The notes beneath the pieces were generated by a model. That model was given only the letters and a program-made list of their open reading frames with translations. It had not been told where the DNA came from and searched no databases. A stretch of DNA of 35,154 nt. Origin: Planctomycetales bacterium 71-10 (lineage in GTDB: Bacteria > Planctomycetota > Planctomycetia > Isosphaerales > Isosphaeraceae). Both the position numbers and the translations under genes were made by a program. Shown here one piece after another: positions 16,740-24,608 of this stretch (positions within the stretch are counted from its first letter, which is position 1; every line of letters begins with the position of its first letter). Location: contig MKTT01000024.1 of assembly GCA_001898385.1 (NCBI GenBank), forward strand, positions 1 through 35,154, in the 5' to 3' direction.

Positions 16740-18104
16740 TCAGGCGACGTCGATCCGCTGGGGCATCGCCAGCAGGCTCGACTTCAGGCCGGCCTTGTAG
16801 AAGACGAAGTAGAGCACGAAGCCGACGATGTAGGCCGCGACCGGGGCGGCGGGGACGTCGGGGATCGCCGGGACGGCCGCGTGCAGGTTCGGCATCACGC
16901 CGACGAAGAAGCCCACGGCCCAGGCCAGCCAGCCGGCCGGGTTGAAGCCGGCGCGGGGGCCGCTCCAGCGATAGCCGTTCAGGATGTAGTCGGCCGTCAT
17001 GGCGCCGCAGATCGGCCCGAACGACGCGCCGATGATCCCGAACACGCTGGGCAGGTTGGCCGCCAGGCCGGTCACGGCCAGCACGATGCTCACCAGCGTG
17101 CCGATCCCCACCGAGACCAGCGGGTTGACCTTCGGCATGACCGTCTTGAAGCTGTTCGCCGCGATGAACGACGAGAAGCAGGCGCCGGGGAACGAGGCCA
17201 GCGTCAGGCCGATCATGATCGCCTTGTAGAATCCGTCGGACAGCTTCACCTTCAGCGCGGCGGTCATCAGGCTCTCGTCCTCCGGGATCGCGCCGGTGGC
17301 GCGGGCCCCGGCGACGACCAGGACCGAGATGCCGGCCGTCAGGATGATCGCCGCGACCACGCCGACCAGGCCGCCCATCTTCACGTCGTTGGCGTCGCGG
17401 CTGTTGGTGCCGAAGTCCACGCCCGCCGCGCCGGCGGTCCCGAAGAAGCCGACGATCGTGCCGACCATCGTGAGGATCGCCGTCAGCCCGCCGCTCTCCA
17501 CCACCGCGGCCGGCTTGTAGCTGAACGCCGAGCCGCCGAACAGCGCCAGGCCGATGATGAGCACGGCCAGCGGGATGATCGGCAGGAACGTCGCGACCTT
17601 GGCGACGTACTGGATCCCCTTCAGCCCCACGAACGCCGCCAGCGCCGCCCACACCACGGCCAGGGCGTAGAACATGTTCTTGTCGCCGCCGAAGCCCTGC
17701 ATCAGGGCGTCGGCCGAGCCGTAGGCGTTCACGCCCAGCCAGCCGAACTGGAGGGCGCCCATCAGGAAGCCCGGCATGATGAGGCCGCCGATCGACCCGA
17801 ACGTCGAGGTCCCCACCACGTACAGCGGCAGGCCCGTCTTCATGCCCAGCAGGCCGGGGGCCAGGTAGAAGAGGAAGTGGCAGATCAGGGCGCCGATCGC
17901 GATCCCCGCCAGGCTCGCCAGCAGGCCGCCGACGCTCAGGCCGTTGCCCGAGATCGAGTTCCAGAACACGAACCACAGGAAGACGCCCGCGAACGTCGGC
18001 GCGGTGTTCGAGTACCAGGGCGCCCGATTCGCCGGCGGGTTGGGCGTCGCGCTGGCGAGGTAGTCGGGGAGCGGGCTCGACGTCGGGATGGTATCGGTGC
18101 TCAT
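16740..18104 (-). CDS. NCS1-family nucleobase permease (CodB-like)
   Basis: A 454-residue inner-membrane transporter with about 12 hydrophobic helices, of the nucleobase:cation symporter-1 family. The opening APWYSNTAPTFAGVFLWFVFW, the following KTGLPLYVVGTSTFGSIGGLIMPG, and FGWLGVNAYG are typical of CodB-type cytosine/purine permeases. It probably imports cytosine or a related base with a cation. No cytosine deaminase gene is adjacent, so the substrate is unconfirmed. The final stretch (SLLAMPQRIDVA) is a short cytoplasmic tail. The gene begins 106 bases before the VIT1-fusion stop, on the same strand. The divergent paralogue at 19413 lies close by on the other strand. Confidence 0.9.
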   Translation of the reverse strand: MSTDTIPTSSPLPDYLASATPNPPANRAPWYSNTAPTFAGVFLWFVFWNSISGNGLSVGGLLASLAGIAIGALICHFLFYLAPGLLGMKTGLPLYVVGTSTFGSIGGLIMPGFLMGALQFGWLGVNAYGSADALMQGFGGDKNMFYALAVVWAALAAFVGLKGIQYVAKVATFLPIIPLAVLIIGLALFGGSAFSYKPAAVVESGGLTAILTMVGTIVGFFGTAGAAGVDFGTNSRDANDVKMGGLVGVVAAIILTAGISVLVVAGARATGAIPEDESLMTAALKVKLSDGFYKAIMIGLTLASFPGACFSSFIAANSFKTVMPKVNPLVSVGIGTLVSIVLAVTGLAANLPSVFGIIGASFGPICGAMTADYILNGYRWSGPRAGFNPAGWLAWAVGFFVGVMPNLHAAVPAIPDVPAAPVAAYIVGFVLYFVFYKAGLKSSLLAMPQRIDVA

Positions 18105-18209
18105 GGCGGCCTTGATCGTCTGGGCGTGGGGAGGCGGGTCGAGGGTGACGACGGTGCAGTAGACGACGCCCGTAGGGCGCTGTCAAGGGACTACCCGGCC
18201 CTCCCCATC

Positions 18210-19319
18210 TCACGCGAAATACCGCGCGATCGCGAACGCCGCCGACGCCGCCGCGCCCCCGATCAAGGCCGTCTGCGCCGCGCTGCGGAACGGCCGGATC
18301 CCGGTGAACCGCCCCTTGACGTACCCGAAGATCCAGAGCGCCAGCAGCGTGACCGTCGCCGACGTCCACAGCGCCCGCTCGGTCGACTCCATCGCCATGT
18401 ACGGCGCCAGCGGGATCAGGCCGCCGACGATGTACGACCCGCCGATCGTCGCCCCGCTCACGAACGCCCGGTGCGGGTTCGGCCGCTCCAGGCCCAGCTC
18501 GAACCGCATCATGAAGTCGACCCACGCCTCGGGGTTGGCGCGGAAGGCGTCCAGGATCGGGTCGAGCTGCCAGCGGTCCAGGCCGTAGCCCTCGAAGATG
18601 GCGACCACCTCGGCCTCTTCCAACTCGGGGAAGACCTCGACCTCCTTCTCCTCGCGTCGGCGTTCGCGGTCGTAATACTCGGCGTCGCTCCGCGCGGCCA
18701 GGTATCCGCCGAGGCCCATCGCGATCGAGCCCGCGGCGACCTCCGCCAGCCCGGCCGTCACGATCAGGCCGTTCCCGGTCGCCGCCCCGGTCAGGCCCGC
18801 GGCCAGCGCGAACGGCACGGTCAGGCCGTCGGCCATGCCGATGACCACGTCGCGGACGGCCTCGCCGGCGCGGAAGTGGCGCTCGCGGTGGGCGGGCTTC
18901 GGCGTCGTCTCGTCGTCCATGTCCGGCCCCGGCCCCTCTTCCTGGCCGCAACGGATGCGGGCGTCGCGCTCGAACCAGTTGTCGTGGTAGTAGTGCTTCC
19001 CGGCCGACCAGGCGAGGAAGCTGGCGGCGAAGTACGCCGGGATGAACGCGATCCCCCAGCGCTCGACCTGGCGGACGTGGACCTGCTCGTGGGGCCGAAG
19101 CTCGTCGAGCCACCAGGCGTCGTAGCCCAGGATGACGTGGCCGAGAGTCATCGCGCCGAAGCCGACCCGCTTCGCCAGCCAGGTCGCGAACCCGCCGTGG
19201 ACTTCGAGCGCCCCCTCGCGGATCCGCGCCCGGCCGCCGGTGGCCAGGGTCAGGGCCGCGGCGAGCAGGCCGACCATCGTCGTCGGCGCGGCCCAGGCGT
19301 AGCGGGCGAGGCGAATCAT
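18210..19319 (-). CDS. HExxH-domain / VIT1-CCC1 iron transporter fusion
   Basis: A 369-residue protein of two parts. Residues 1-125 form an N-terminal domain with a hydrophobic start, GAMTLGHVILGYD, and HEQVHVRQVERWG, where H77-E78-x-x-H81 is a metal-binding HExxH motif. HEQ.H.RQ recalls DUF4157-like metallopeptidase sequences, but the fold is not recognised. From about 140 on comes a complete VIT1/CCC1-type domain (AVRDVVIGMADGLTVPFALAAGLTG, AAGSIAMGLGGYLAARSDAEYY, and GGSYIVGGLIPLAPY), which in yeast and plants moves Fe or Mn into vacuoles. A cytosolic E-rich stretch (REEKEVEVFPELEEAE) fits metal binding. The start at 19319 has GGAGG six bases upstream. An in-frame Met at 18920 could start a VIT1-only product, but it lacks a well-placed ribosome site. 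Confidence 0.85.
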   Translation of the reverse strand: MIRLARYAWAAPTTMVGLLAAALTLATGGRARIREGALEVHGGFATWLAKRVGFGAMTLGHVILGYDAWWLDELRPHEQVHVRQVERWGIAFIPAYFAASFLAWSAGKHYYHDNWFERDARIRCGQEEGPGPDMDDETTPKPAHRERHFRAGEAVRDVVIGMADGLTVPFALAAGLTGAATGNGLIVTAGLAEVAAGSIAMGLGGYLAARSDAEYYDRERRREEKEVEVFPELEEAEVVAIFEGYGLDRWQLDPILDAFRANPEAWVDFMMRFELGLERPNPHRAFVSGATIGGSYIVGGLIPLAPYMAMESTERALWTSATVTLLALWIFGYVKGRFTGIRPFRSAAQTALIGGAAASAAFAIARYFA

Positions 19320-19325
19320 CGGGGT

Positions 19326-19330
19326 CCTCC
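19326..19330 (-). promoter_or_regulatory. Shine-Dalgarno of the VIT1-fusion gene
   Basis: GGAGG on the minus strand, six bases before the ATG at 19319. It supports translation from that Met and therefore a single fused product. Confidence 0.75.
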
Positions 19331-19412
19331 GGGCGGGTCGTCGGCCATGGTAGACTATGTCCTTGCGGCCGAGACGACTCAAGGCCGAGCCCGACCCGAA
19401 CCGCGAACCGCC

Positions 19413-20753
19413 GTGACCTCTCCAACGCCCCCCGCGACCGCCCCGCCGCCCGTGGTCCGCGCGTCGATCGACGCCCCGCCGCCCCACCCCCGCGGCTGGG
19501 CCCGGACCATCGCGCCCGCCTTCCTCGGCGTCGTCACCTGGTTCCCCCTGCTCGACGCGCTCGGTCGGGTCGATGGGGGCGAAAGCCTCCTCCTCCGATG
19601 GTCGACGTGCCTGCTGGCGCTGGGGGCCTGCTACGCGCTGGTGTACCTGCCGCTGGCGGGGCTCGGCCTGCGGGCGAGGTCGCGGCTGCCGGTCGTCGCG
19701 GCCGAGGCGCTGGGGGCGGGCGGGGCCGAGTGGATCGCCGACGTGCTCTACGGGCTGTTCGCGGCCCTGTGGGGGTCGGTCGCGATCTGGTACTCCGTCC
19801 GGCTGACGCTCGACGGCCTGGCGGCCTGGGGGCTGCTCGACCCGGCCGCGACCGCCCCGGGGCGGGTCGGCGGCGGGGGGCTCGAAAGCCCGCTCGTCCT
19901 GGCCTCGCTGGCGTGGTGGGCCTTCATCATCGTCGCGGCGAACGGCCTGAACCTGATGGGGGTCATCGCGGCGTTGATGCGGGTCTACGCGCCGTTCGCG
20001 GGCGTGCTGCTCGCCGCGACCGCGGCCTGGTCCGCGTGGGGCGGCGACGGGCCGACGGCCCTCTCGCGGCCGGCGGACCTCCCGGCACCCCGCATCTTCC
20101 AGTACGTCTTCGGGGCTTTCGCCTTCGCAGGGCTGATGGCCGTCGAGTGGGGCGCGGCGACGCGCGACCGCCGCGACGTGCGGCTCGGGGGCTGGACGAG
20201 CATCCTGGCGGCGGGGGCCGTGACGACCCTGGCGGCGCTGACCCTGGGGCCCGGCGGGGCCCGCTCGTTCCTGGTCGGGGGGGTCGGGGGCTGGCTCGAC
20301 CGCCGGGCCTGCGGGTCGATCCTCCTCCTGTTCGGCCTCGCATCGCTCGCGCCGGCATGCTACGCCTCGGCCCTGTTCGCGAGCCGGGCCCGGGCGCGCT
20401 GGCCGGGGCTGGGGAAATGGAAGGGGGTCGGGCTGTCGTACCTGCTGTTCGTCGCCCCGGGGGCGGCCGGGATCGCGAAGGACGTGGAAGCGCTCGCGGG
20501 GATCTCCGGGGCCCTGTTCGCGCCCCTGGCCGGCGTGCTGGCGGTCGAGGCGATCCGGCGCGACGGGCGAGCCGTCCGGCCGGGGTGGGATGCGGCCGGG
20601 GTCGCGGCGTGGGGGGCCGGCGTGCTAGTCGGGCTCGCGCCGATCGTCGTCCCGGCCCTGGGATGGGCCCAGCCCGCGGCGCTGATCGGATGGGCCGTCG
20701 CGGCGGTGGTTTACGCGGCCCTGTCGCGATCGCGGGCCGAGAGGTCGGCATGA
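19413..20753 (+). CDS. Divergent NCS1-like membrane protein
   Basis: A 446-residue protein with about ten or more hydrophobic segments. RTIAPAFLGVVTWFPLLDALG aligns with the opening of the CodB-like permease (NTAPTFAGVFLWFVFW) and RSRLPVVAAEALGAGGAEWIAD with its KTGLPLYVVGTSTFGSIGG, so this is a distant paralogue. The acidic and polar residues that bind substrate and cation in canonical NCS1 proteins are not obvious, and the later helices are very Ala/Gly/Trp-rich. It may transport something else or have lost transport. The GTG at 19413 is chosen because the APAF block then sits at residue 34, as in the paralogue; an ATG at 19347 would give 468 residues but leaves only 27 bases to the divergent gene. 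Its TGA overlaps the ATG of the MFS gene. Confidence 0.7.
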   Translation: MTSPTPPATAPPPVVRASIDAPPPHPRGWARTIAPAFLGVVTWFPLLDALGRVDGGESLLLRWSTCLLALGACYALVYLPLAGLGLRARSRLPVVAAEALGAGGAEWIADVLYGLFAALWGSVAIWYSVRLTLDGLAAWGLLDPAATAPGRVGGGGLESPLVLASLAWWAFIIVAANGLNLMGVIAALMRVYAPFAGVLLAATAAWSAWGGDGPTALSRPADLPAPRIFQYVFGAFAFAGLMAVEWGAATRDRRDVRLGGWTSILAAGAVTTLAALTLGPGGARSFLVGGVGGWLDRRACGSILLLFGLASLAPACYASALFASRARARWPGLGKWKGVGLSYLLFVAPGAAGIAKDVEALAGISGALFAPLAGVLAVEAIRRDGRAVRPGWDAAGVAAWGAGVLVGLAPIVVPALGWAQPAALIGWAVAAVVYAALSRSRAERSA

Positions 20754-22054
20754 GCGCCGGCGAGGCGGCCCCGCGACGGGGGACGTTCGCGTCGCTGGGG
20801 AACCGGGACTACCGGCTCTACTTCATCGGCCAGGGGGTGAGCCTGATCGGGACGTGGCTCCAGGCCGCGGCCGTGCGCTGGCTGGTCTACGAGCAGACGG
20901 GCTCGGCCGACCGGCTCGGGGTGATCGAGGCCGCCAACCTGATGCCGGGGCTGATCGTCGGGCTGTTCGCCGGCGCGATCTCCGACCGGGTGGCGCCGCG
21001 GAGGATGATCCTGGCGATGGAGCTGGGCCAGATGGCCTGCGCGACCACGCTGGCGACCCTGGTCGCGGCCGGGACGATCCAGTTCTGGCAGATGGTCGCG
21101 ATCCTGGCGACCGCGCGCATCTGCGTCTCGTTCGAGCTGCCGAGCCGGCACGTCTTCCTCTATGAGCTGGTCGGGCAGGCGAGCCTGACGAACGCGATCG
21201 CGCTGAACGCCGGGCTGTTCAACGCCACGCGGGTCATCGGCCCGGCGCTGGCGGGGGTGGGGTTCGCGGTCCTGGGGGCGTCGGGGTGCTTCGCGGTGAA
21301 CGCGGTGAGCTACCTGGCGGCGATCGCCTCCGTGCTGGCGATCCGGACCGCGCCGAAGGCCCGCGGCGGCCTGGGCCGAGGCGCGGCCCTGGGGGACGTG
21401 CTGGCGGGGCTGGCCTACCTCCGAGGCGAGCCGAAGGTCTCGCGGCACCTGGCCCTGATGGGGTTCCTCGGCCTGGCGGGGATGGGATATGAGGCGATGA
21501 TGCCGGTCTTCGCCCGGACGGTCGTCGGGGTGGGCGTCGGCGGCTACAGCGTGCTGCTGGCCAGCGGCGGCGCCGGCGCGACGGCCGGGGCCCTGACCGT
21601 CGCGCGCATGGGCGACGGCGTCCGCAAGGAGCGGATGATCGCCCTGGGGATGATCGGCTTCGCGGCGTTCCTGCTCCTCGCCTCGCTCTATCCGCGCTGG
21701 ACCTCGCCGTCCTGGCCGACGTGGGCCCGGCTCGCCTGCGGGGCGGGGTGCCTGTTCGGGGCGTGGTTCGGGGCGTCGTTCTTCTATTCGTCGACGCAGA
21801 CCCTGATCCAGATGACGATCCCTGCGGAGTTGCGCGGCCGGATCATGGGGGTCTGGATGGTCGTCTTCTCGGGCTCGGTGCCGCTGGGGGCCCTGTGGAC
21901 GGGACGCGCGTCCGCCGCCTGGGGGGTGCTCCCGGTGATGACCGGGTCGGCCCTGACGTGCCTGACGGTCGGGGCCCTGCTGCTTCGGGCGCAGGGGCGG
22001 TCGACGCCCGTGGGCGCGCGAAAAGGCCCCGGCGGGATCCCGCGGGGCCTTTAG
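20750..22054 (+). CDS. MFS transporter, enterobactin-exporter (EntS/MFS_3) type
   Basis: A 434-residue major facilitator protein with about twelve helices. NRDYRLYFIGQGVSLIGTWLQ and FAGAISDRVAPRRMIL (the loop 2-3 motif A with D-R-x-x-R-R) place it in the MFS_3 group that includes EntS. The same motif occurs in multidrug and siderophore exporters; the cargo is unknown. FNATRVIGPALAGVGF and ELRGRIMGVWM are also typical. A GAGAGG lies five bases before the ATG, which overlaps the previous TGA in ATGA. The operon with the NCS1-like protein is therefore tight. The C-terminus (KGPGGIPRGL) is encoded by the left arm of the terminator hairpin, an economical arrangement. Confidence 0.9.
   Translation: MSAGEAAPRRGTFASLGNRDYRLYFIGQGVSLIGTWLQAAAVRWLVYEQTGSADRLGVIEAANLMPGLIVGLFAGAISDRVAPRRMILAMELGQMACATTLATLVAAGTIQFWQMVAILATARICVSFELPSRHVFLYELVGQASLTNAIALNAGLFNATRVIGPALAGVGFAVLGASGCFAVNAVSYLAAIASVLAIRTAPKARGGLGRGAALGDVLAGLAYLRGEPKVSRHLALMGFLGLAGMGYEAMMPVFARTVVGVGVGGYSVLLASGGAGATAGALTVARMGDGVRKERMIALGMIGFAAFLLLASLYPRWTSPSWPTWARLACGAGCLFGAWFGASFFYSSTQTLIQMTIPAELRGRIMGVWMVVFSGSVPLGALWTGRASAAWGVLPVMTGSALTCLTVGALLLRAQGRSTPVGARKGPGGIPRGL
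22022..22052. terminator. Bidirectional terminator between MFS and ferredoxin genes
   Basis: AAAGGCCCC with GCGGG on the left pairs with CCCGC and GGGGCCTTT on the right, with one bulged G. It lies within the last codons of the MFS gene and ahead of the convergent ferredoxin stop. On the minus strand it is followed by TTTTCGC, on the plus strand by TTTAG. Confidence 0.75.
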
Positions 22055-22076
22055 ACGAGGCCGGGCCGGCGGGGCT

Positions 22077-22382
22077 TCAGCTCCGCTTGCGGCTGGTGTC
22101 GCAGGACTCCCCTTCCAGGGCGTCCTTCTTCTCGTTGATGTTGGGGCTCTGCTTGGCCATCTCGGCGTTGAGCGCCGTGAATTCCTTCCACTCGTCCGGG
22201 AGGTTGTCCTCGTGGAAGATGGCCTCGACGGGGCACTCGGGGACGCAGGCCTCGCAGTCGATGCATTCGTCCGGATGGATGTACAGCATCTGGGCGCCCT
22301 CGTAGAAGCAATCGACGGGGCAGACCACGACGCAATCCGTGTACTTGCAATCGAAGCAGGGCTCTGCGACGACGTGAGCCAT
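22077..22382 (-). CDS. fdxA: 7Fe ferredoxin
   Basis: A 101-residue ferredoxin carrying one [3Fe-4S] and one [4Fe-4S] cluster, a soluble electron carrier. Cysteines at 9, 12, 17, 21, 25, 40, 43, 46 and 50 are placed exactly one residue later than those of Azotobacter vinelandii ferredoxin I. The likely ligands are 9, 17, 50 (3Fe) and 21, 40, 43, 46 (4Fe), with Cys25 as the free cysteine. [20 protein letters not shown] and [17 protein letters not shown] are near-identical to that family. A 45-residue C-terminal tail ([14 protein letters not shown]) is usual for it. GGAGG lies about ten bases before the ATG. No clear redox partner is adjacent. Confidence 0.97.
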   Translation of the reverse strand: MAHVVAEPCFDCKYTDCVVVCPVDCFYEGAQMLYIHPDECIDCEACVPECPVEAIFHEDNLPDEWKEFTALNAEMAKQSPNINEKKDALEGESCDTSRKRS

Positions 22383-22595
22383 GAACAGTGAGCCTCCAAC
22401 ACGCGACCGAATCGAACGGAGAGGGCCCGTGCGTGCGGACGCCCCCCCAAGAGCGTAATCTTATGGTGCGACCGCCCGGAGGGTCAAGGGGGGGGCGGAG
22501 CCCCCGAGGATGGAGCGGATGGGATGACGCTCGATCGGACGAAGCGACGTCTCTCGTCCGGCGTCGCTCGCACGACCCTGGCGACGGCCCGAGGA

Positions 22596-23543
22596 TCACT
22601 CGGGCTCGACCCCGAGTTCCCGCAACTTGGCCGCCATCAGCTCGGCGCGGCGGGATTCGGCCTCGGCGCGGCGGGATTCGGCCTCGGCGCGGCGGGATTC
22701 GGCCTCGGCGCGGGCCTCGGCCTCCTCGCGCGACAGGCGTTCGGCCTCGGCGCGGCGGGATTCGGCCTCGGCGCGGCGGGATTCGGCCTCGGCGCGGGCC
22801 TCGGCCTCCTCGCGCGACAGGCGTTCCGTATCGGCGAGTCGTCCCGCCCGCTCGCTCGCGAGCAGCGCGGCTTCGGCCTCGCGTTCCGCGCGACGGCGAC
22901 GACGACGCTCGGCCTTCGCGATACGGCGGGCGGTCTCCTCGTCCTTCACCAGATCGCCGAACGATCGGAACGGCCGACCGTCGGGGCGGATCAGGACCAG
23001 CGCCTCCTTGCGACGCGGGGCGTCGAAGGTCACTCCCAAACGAGGGCTGGTCCAACCGCTGGCCTTGCGGAGCCGCTTCAGGCCGTCGGGGCGACGAAGC
23101 CAGCCTTCGAACACGCCGGTCTCCGGGTCGTAGAAGTAATACTCCTCCACACCCCTGGCGTCGTATCGCTTGCGCTTCCCGGCCATCTCCTCGGGCGTGT
23201 TGGTGTACGAGGCCACCTCGAAGACCACCTGCGGGACGACGCCCTCCTCGACCCACTCGCGGTACGAACGCCGGTCTCCCTTGGGGCGGCCGAAGACCAC
23301 CATCGCGTCCGGGGCCATGACGTCCTTCACGTCTCCTTTGGTGGCGTACCAGAGGAGGTCGCCGGCGACGAAGACGTCGGGGCGGTCGGCGAACAGGGCG
23401 TCCAGGCCCTCCTTGATGGTCACGATCCAGCGGAACTGGGTGGTGCTCTCGGCCATCGGCTTGCCGTCGCTGGAGGGGTACAGCGGGTCGAACGGGTCGA
23501 CGTACATCGTCGAGGCCGAAGAACCGGGGCGGACGGTGCTCAT
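22596..23543 (-). CDS. Uma2-family (DUF820) PD-(D/E)XK protein with repeat tail
   Basis: A 315-residue protein. The first 190 residues are a Uma2-type restriction-endonuclease fold with APDAMVVFG (metal-binding Asp), VVFEVAS (Glu), TPEEMAGKRKRYDARGVEEYYFYD (catalytic Lys and family signature). Uma2 proteins are very numerous in planctomycetes and cyanobacteria; their target is not established. From about 235 the tail is an Arg/Glu/Ala coiled coil (AERRRRRRAEREAEAAL), ending in 28-residue repeats built from EAESRRA units and closing with LMAAKLRELGVEPE. The repeat sits on DNA 22659-22826. ATG 23543 has GGGGAGAG about nine bases upstream; the longer frame to 23576 is less likely. Expressed from a stand-alone gene. 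Confidence 0.9.
   Translation of the reverse strand: MSTVRPGSSASTMYVDPFDPLYPSSDGKPMAESTTQFRWIVTIKEGLDALFADRPDVFVAGDLLWYATKGDVKDVMAPDAMVVFGRPKGDRRSYREWVEEGVVPQVVFEVASYTNTPEEMAGKRKRYDARGVEEYYFYDPETGVFEGWLRRPDGLKRLRKASGWTSPRLGVTFDAPRRKEALVLIRPDGRPFRSFGDLVKDEETARRIAKAERRRRRRAEREAEAALLASERAGRLADTERLSREEAEARAEAESRRAEAESRRAEAERLSREEAEARAEAESRRAEAESRRAEAESRRAELMAAKLRELGVEPE
22659..22826 (-). repeat. Perfect 84-bp tandem duplication inside the Uma2 gene
   Basis: Copies 22743-22826 and 22659-22742 are identical over all 84 bases. Each contains nested 21-base units encoding EAESRRA. In-frame length means copies can be gained or lost without breaking the gene. Confidence 0.95.
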
Positions 23544-23764
23544 GGGATGGCTCTCCCCGGCGTCGTTCGGGTTCAAACGTACAGAACAATTAGCACGATC
23601 GGCACGACGACGCCAGAGGAATCTCGTCTCCCGAACCGGAGAACCGGAGAGTCCTCGCCCAGCCCCGGCACGGCTCGCCGCGAGCCGTTTCGATCAAGCG
23701 CCCCCGGGCGGCTCCCCCAGGCGGGCGGGGGAGTTGAGCGAGGAGCATCCCCTGAATGCAAATG

Positions 23765-23795
23765 GGGGGCGTCCGCGATCGATCCGGACACCCCC
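23765..23795 (-). terminator. Terminator-like hairpin behind the cyclophilin gene
   Basis: Arms 23765-23775 and 23785-23795 pair at all eleven positions when read as minus-strand RNA (one U-G wobble), with a nine-base loop. It lies 33 bases after the cyclophilin stop, in the direction of transcription. There is no long U-run. Confidence 0.55.
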
Positions 23796-23827
23796 GGCGA
23801 CGGCCTTTCCCGGCTCCGGTGGGACGG

Positions 23828-24430
23828 TCAGGGCTTCACCCGCTTGGCGCTCTTGATGGTGATCGCCTTGACCGGCACGTCGTCGAGGATGCCCCGGCCG
23901 TTCGGCGTCGACCGCGAGGTCGTCTGCACGCCGGCGATGGCGTCCACGACGTCCATCCCCTCGACCACCTTGCCGAAGACCGCGTAGCGGGGGGCGTCCA
24001 GGGTGCCGCTGTTGTCGGCGTGGTTGATGTAGAACTGGCAGGTGGCGGAGTTGGGGTTGTTGGTCCGGGCCATGGCGATCGTGCCGCGGGTGTTGGAGAG
24101 GCCGTTGCCGGACTCGTTCTTGATGGGGGCGCGGACGCCGCTGGCGCGGTCGCGCTCCTCCAGCTTCTCGTTGAAGCCGCCGCCCTGGATCATGAAACCC
24201 TTGATGACGCGGTGGAAGATCAGGTTGTCGTAGAAGCCGTCGTCGACGTACTTCAGGAAGTTCTCGACGCTGATCGGGGCCTTCTCGGCGTCGAGTTCGA
24301 GGACGATCTTGCCGGCCGTGGTGTCCAGCTCGACGCGCGGCTTGTCGTCGGCGGCGAGCGCGGCCGGGGCGGCCAGGGCGAGGCAGCCGAGGAGGGCGGC
24401 CAGGAAAGTGTAGCGTCCGGTCGTCGTCAC
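23828..24430 (-). CDS. Exported peptidyl-prolyl cis-trans isomerase (cyclophilin)
   Basis: A 200-residue cyclophilin that isomerises Xaa-Pro bonds in the periplasm. The N-terminus is a signal peptide (FLAALLGCLALAAPAALA, cleavage near AAD). Then come KIVLELDAEKAP, VENFLKYVDDGFYDNLIFHRVIKGFMIQGGG (the FHRV and FMIQGG active-site marks), TIAMARTNNPNSATCQFYIN, and FGKVVEGMDVVDAI. The catalytic Arg in FHRV and the Gln-Phe in CQFY are intact. A tryptophan that binds cyclosporin in eukaryotic enzymes is not seen, as in most bacterial forms. The start is GTG at 24430, with GGAGA seven bases upstream. It lies downstream of the TPR gene on the same strand. Confidence 0.95.
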   Translation of the reverse strand: MTTTGRYTFLAALLGCLALAAPAALAADDKPRVELDTTAGKIVLELDAEKAPISVENFLKYVDDGFYDNLIFHRVIKGFMIQGGGFNEKLEERDRASGVRAPIKNESGNGLSNTRGTIAMARTNNPNSATCQFYINHADNSGTLDAPRYAVFGKVVEGMDVVDAIAGVQTTSRSTPNGRGILDDVPVKAITIKSAKRVKP

Positions 24431-24545
24431 GTCGCGTTCTCCGGGGTTGCAAGGGGTGGGCCCGTGTCGGTTGAGGTCGGGCCGACTCTCCCCGACACGC
24501 TAACACGAGGTCGCGGCGCCTGTCGAGCGGGCCGCCCGGCGCGCG

Positions 24546-24579
24546 GAAGGGGCGGCGGGGCCGACCCCGCCGCCCCTTC
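24546..24579 (-). terminator. Strong hairpin behind the TPR gene
   Basis: A perfect 15-bp stem (GAAGGGGCGGCGGGG) with a CCGA loop, 30 bases past the TPR stop. Very stable; no U-run follows. Confidence 0.6.
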
Positions 24580-24608
24580 GCGGGCGTCGCTCCAATGGCC
24601 GGGCCGCC

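Noticed and set aside
18210..18920. Separate VIT1 gene starting at the internal Met at 18920
   Set aside because: No well-spaced Shine-Dalgarno precedes it and the frame is open to a strong start at 19319, so a fusion is the simpler reading, though a second internal start is not excluded.
16881..19412. Upstream part of a 1290-codon plus-strand frame
   Set aside because: It is antisense to the NCS1 permease and the VIT1 fusion. Only the last part, from about 19413, looks like a protein.
22659..22826. CRISPR-like direct repeats
   Set aside because: Repeats are perfect, in tandem, in frame within a Uma2 gene, and have no spacers.
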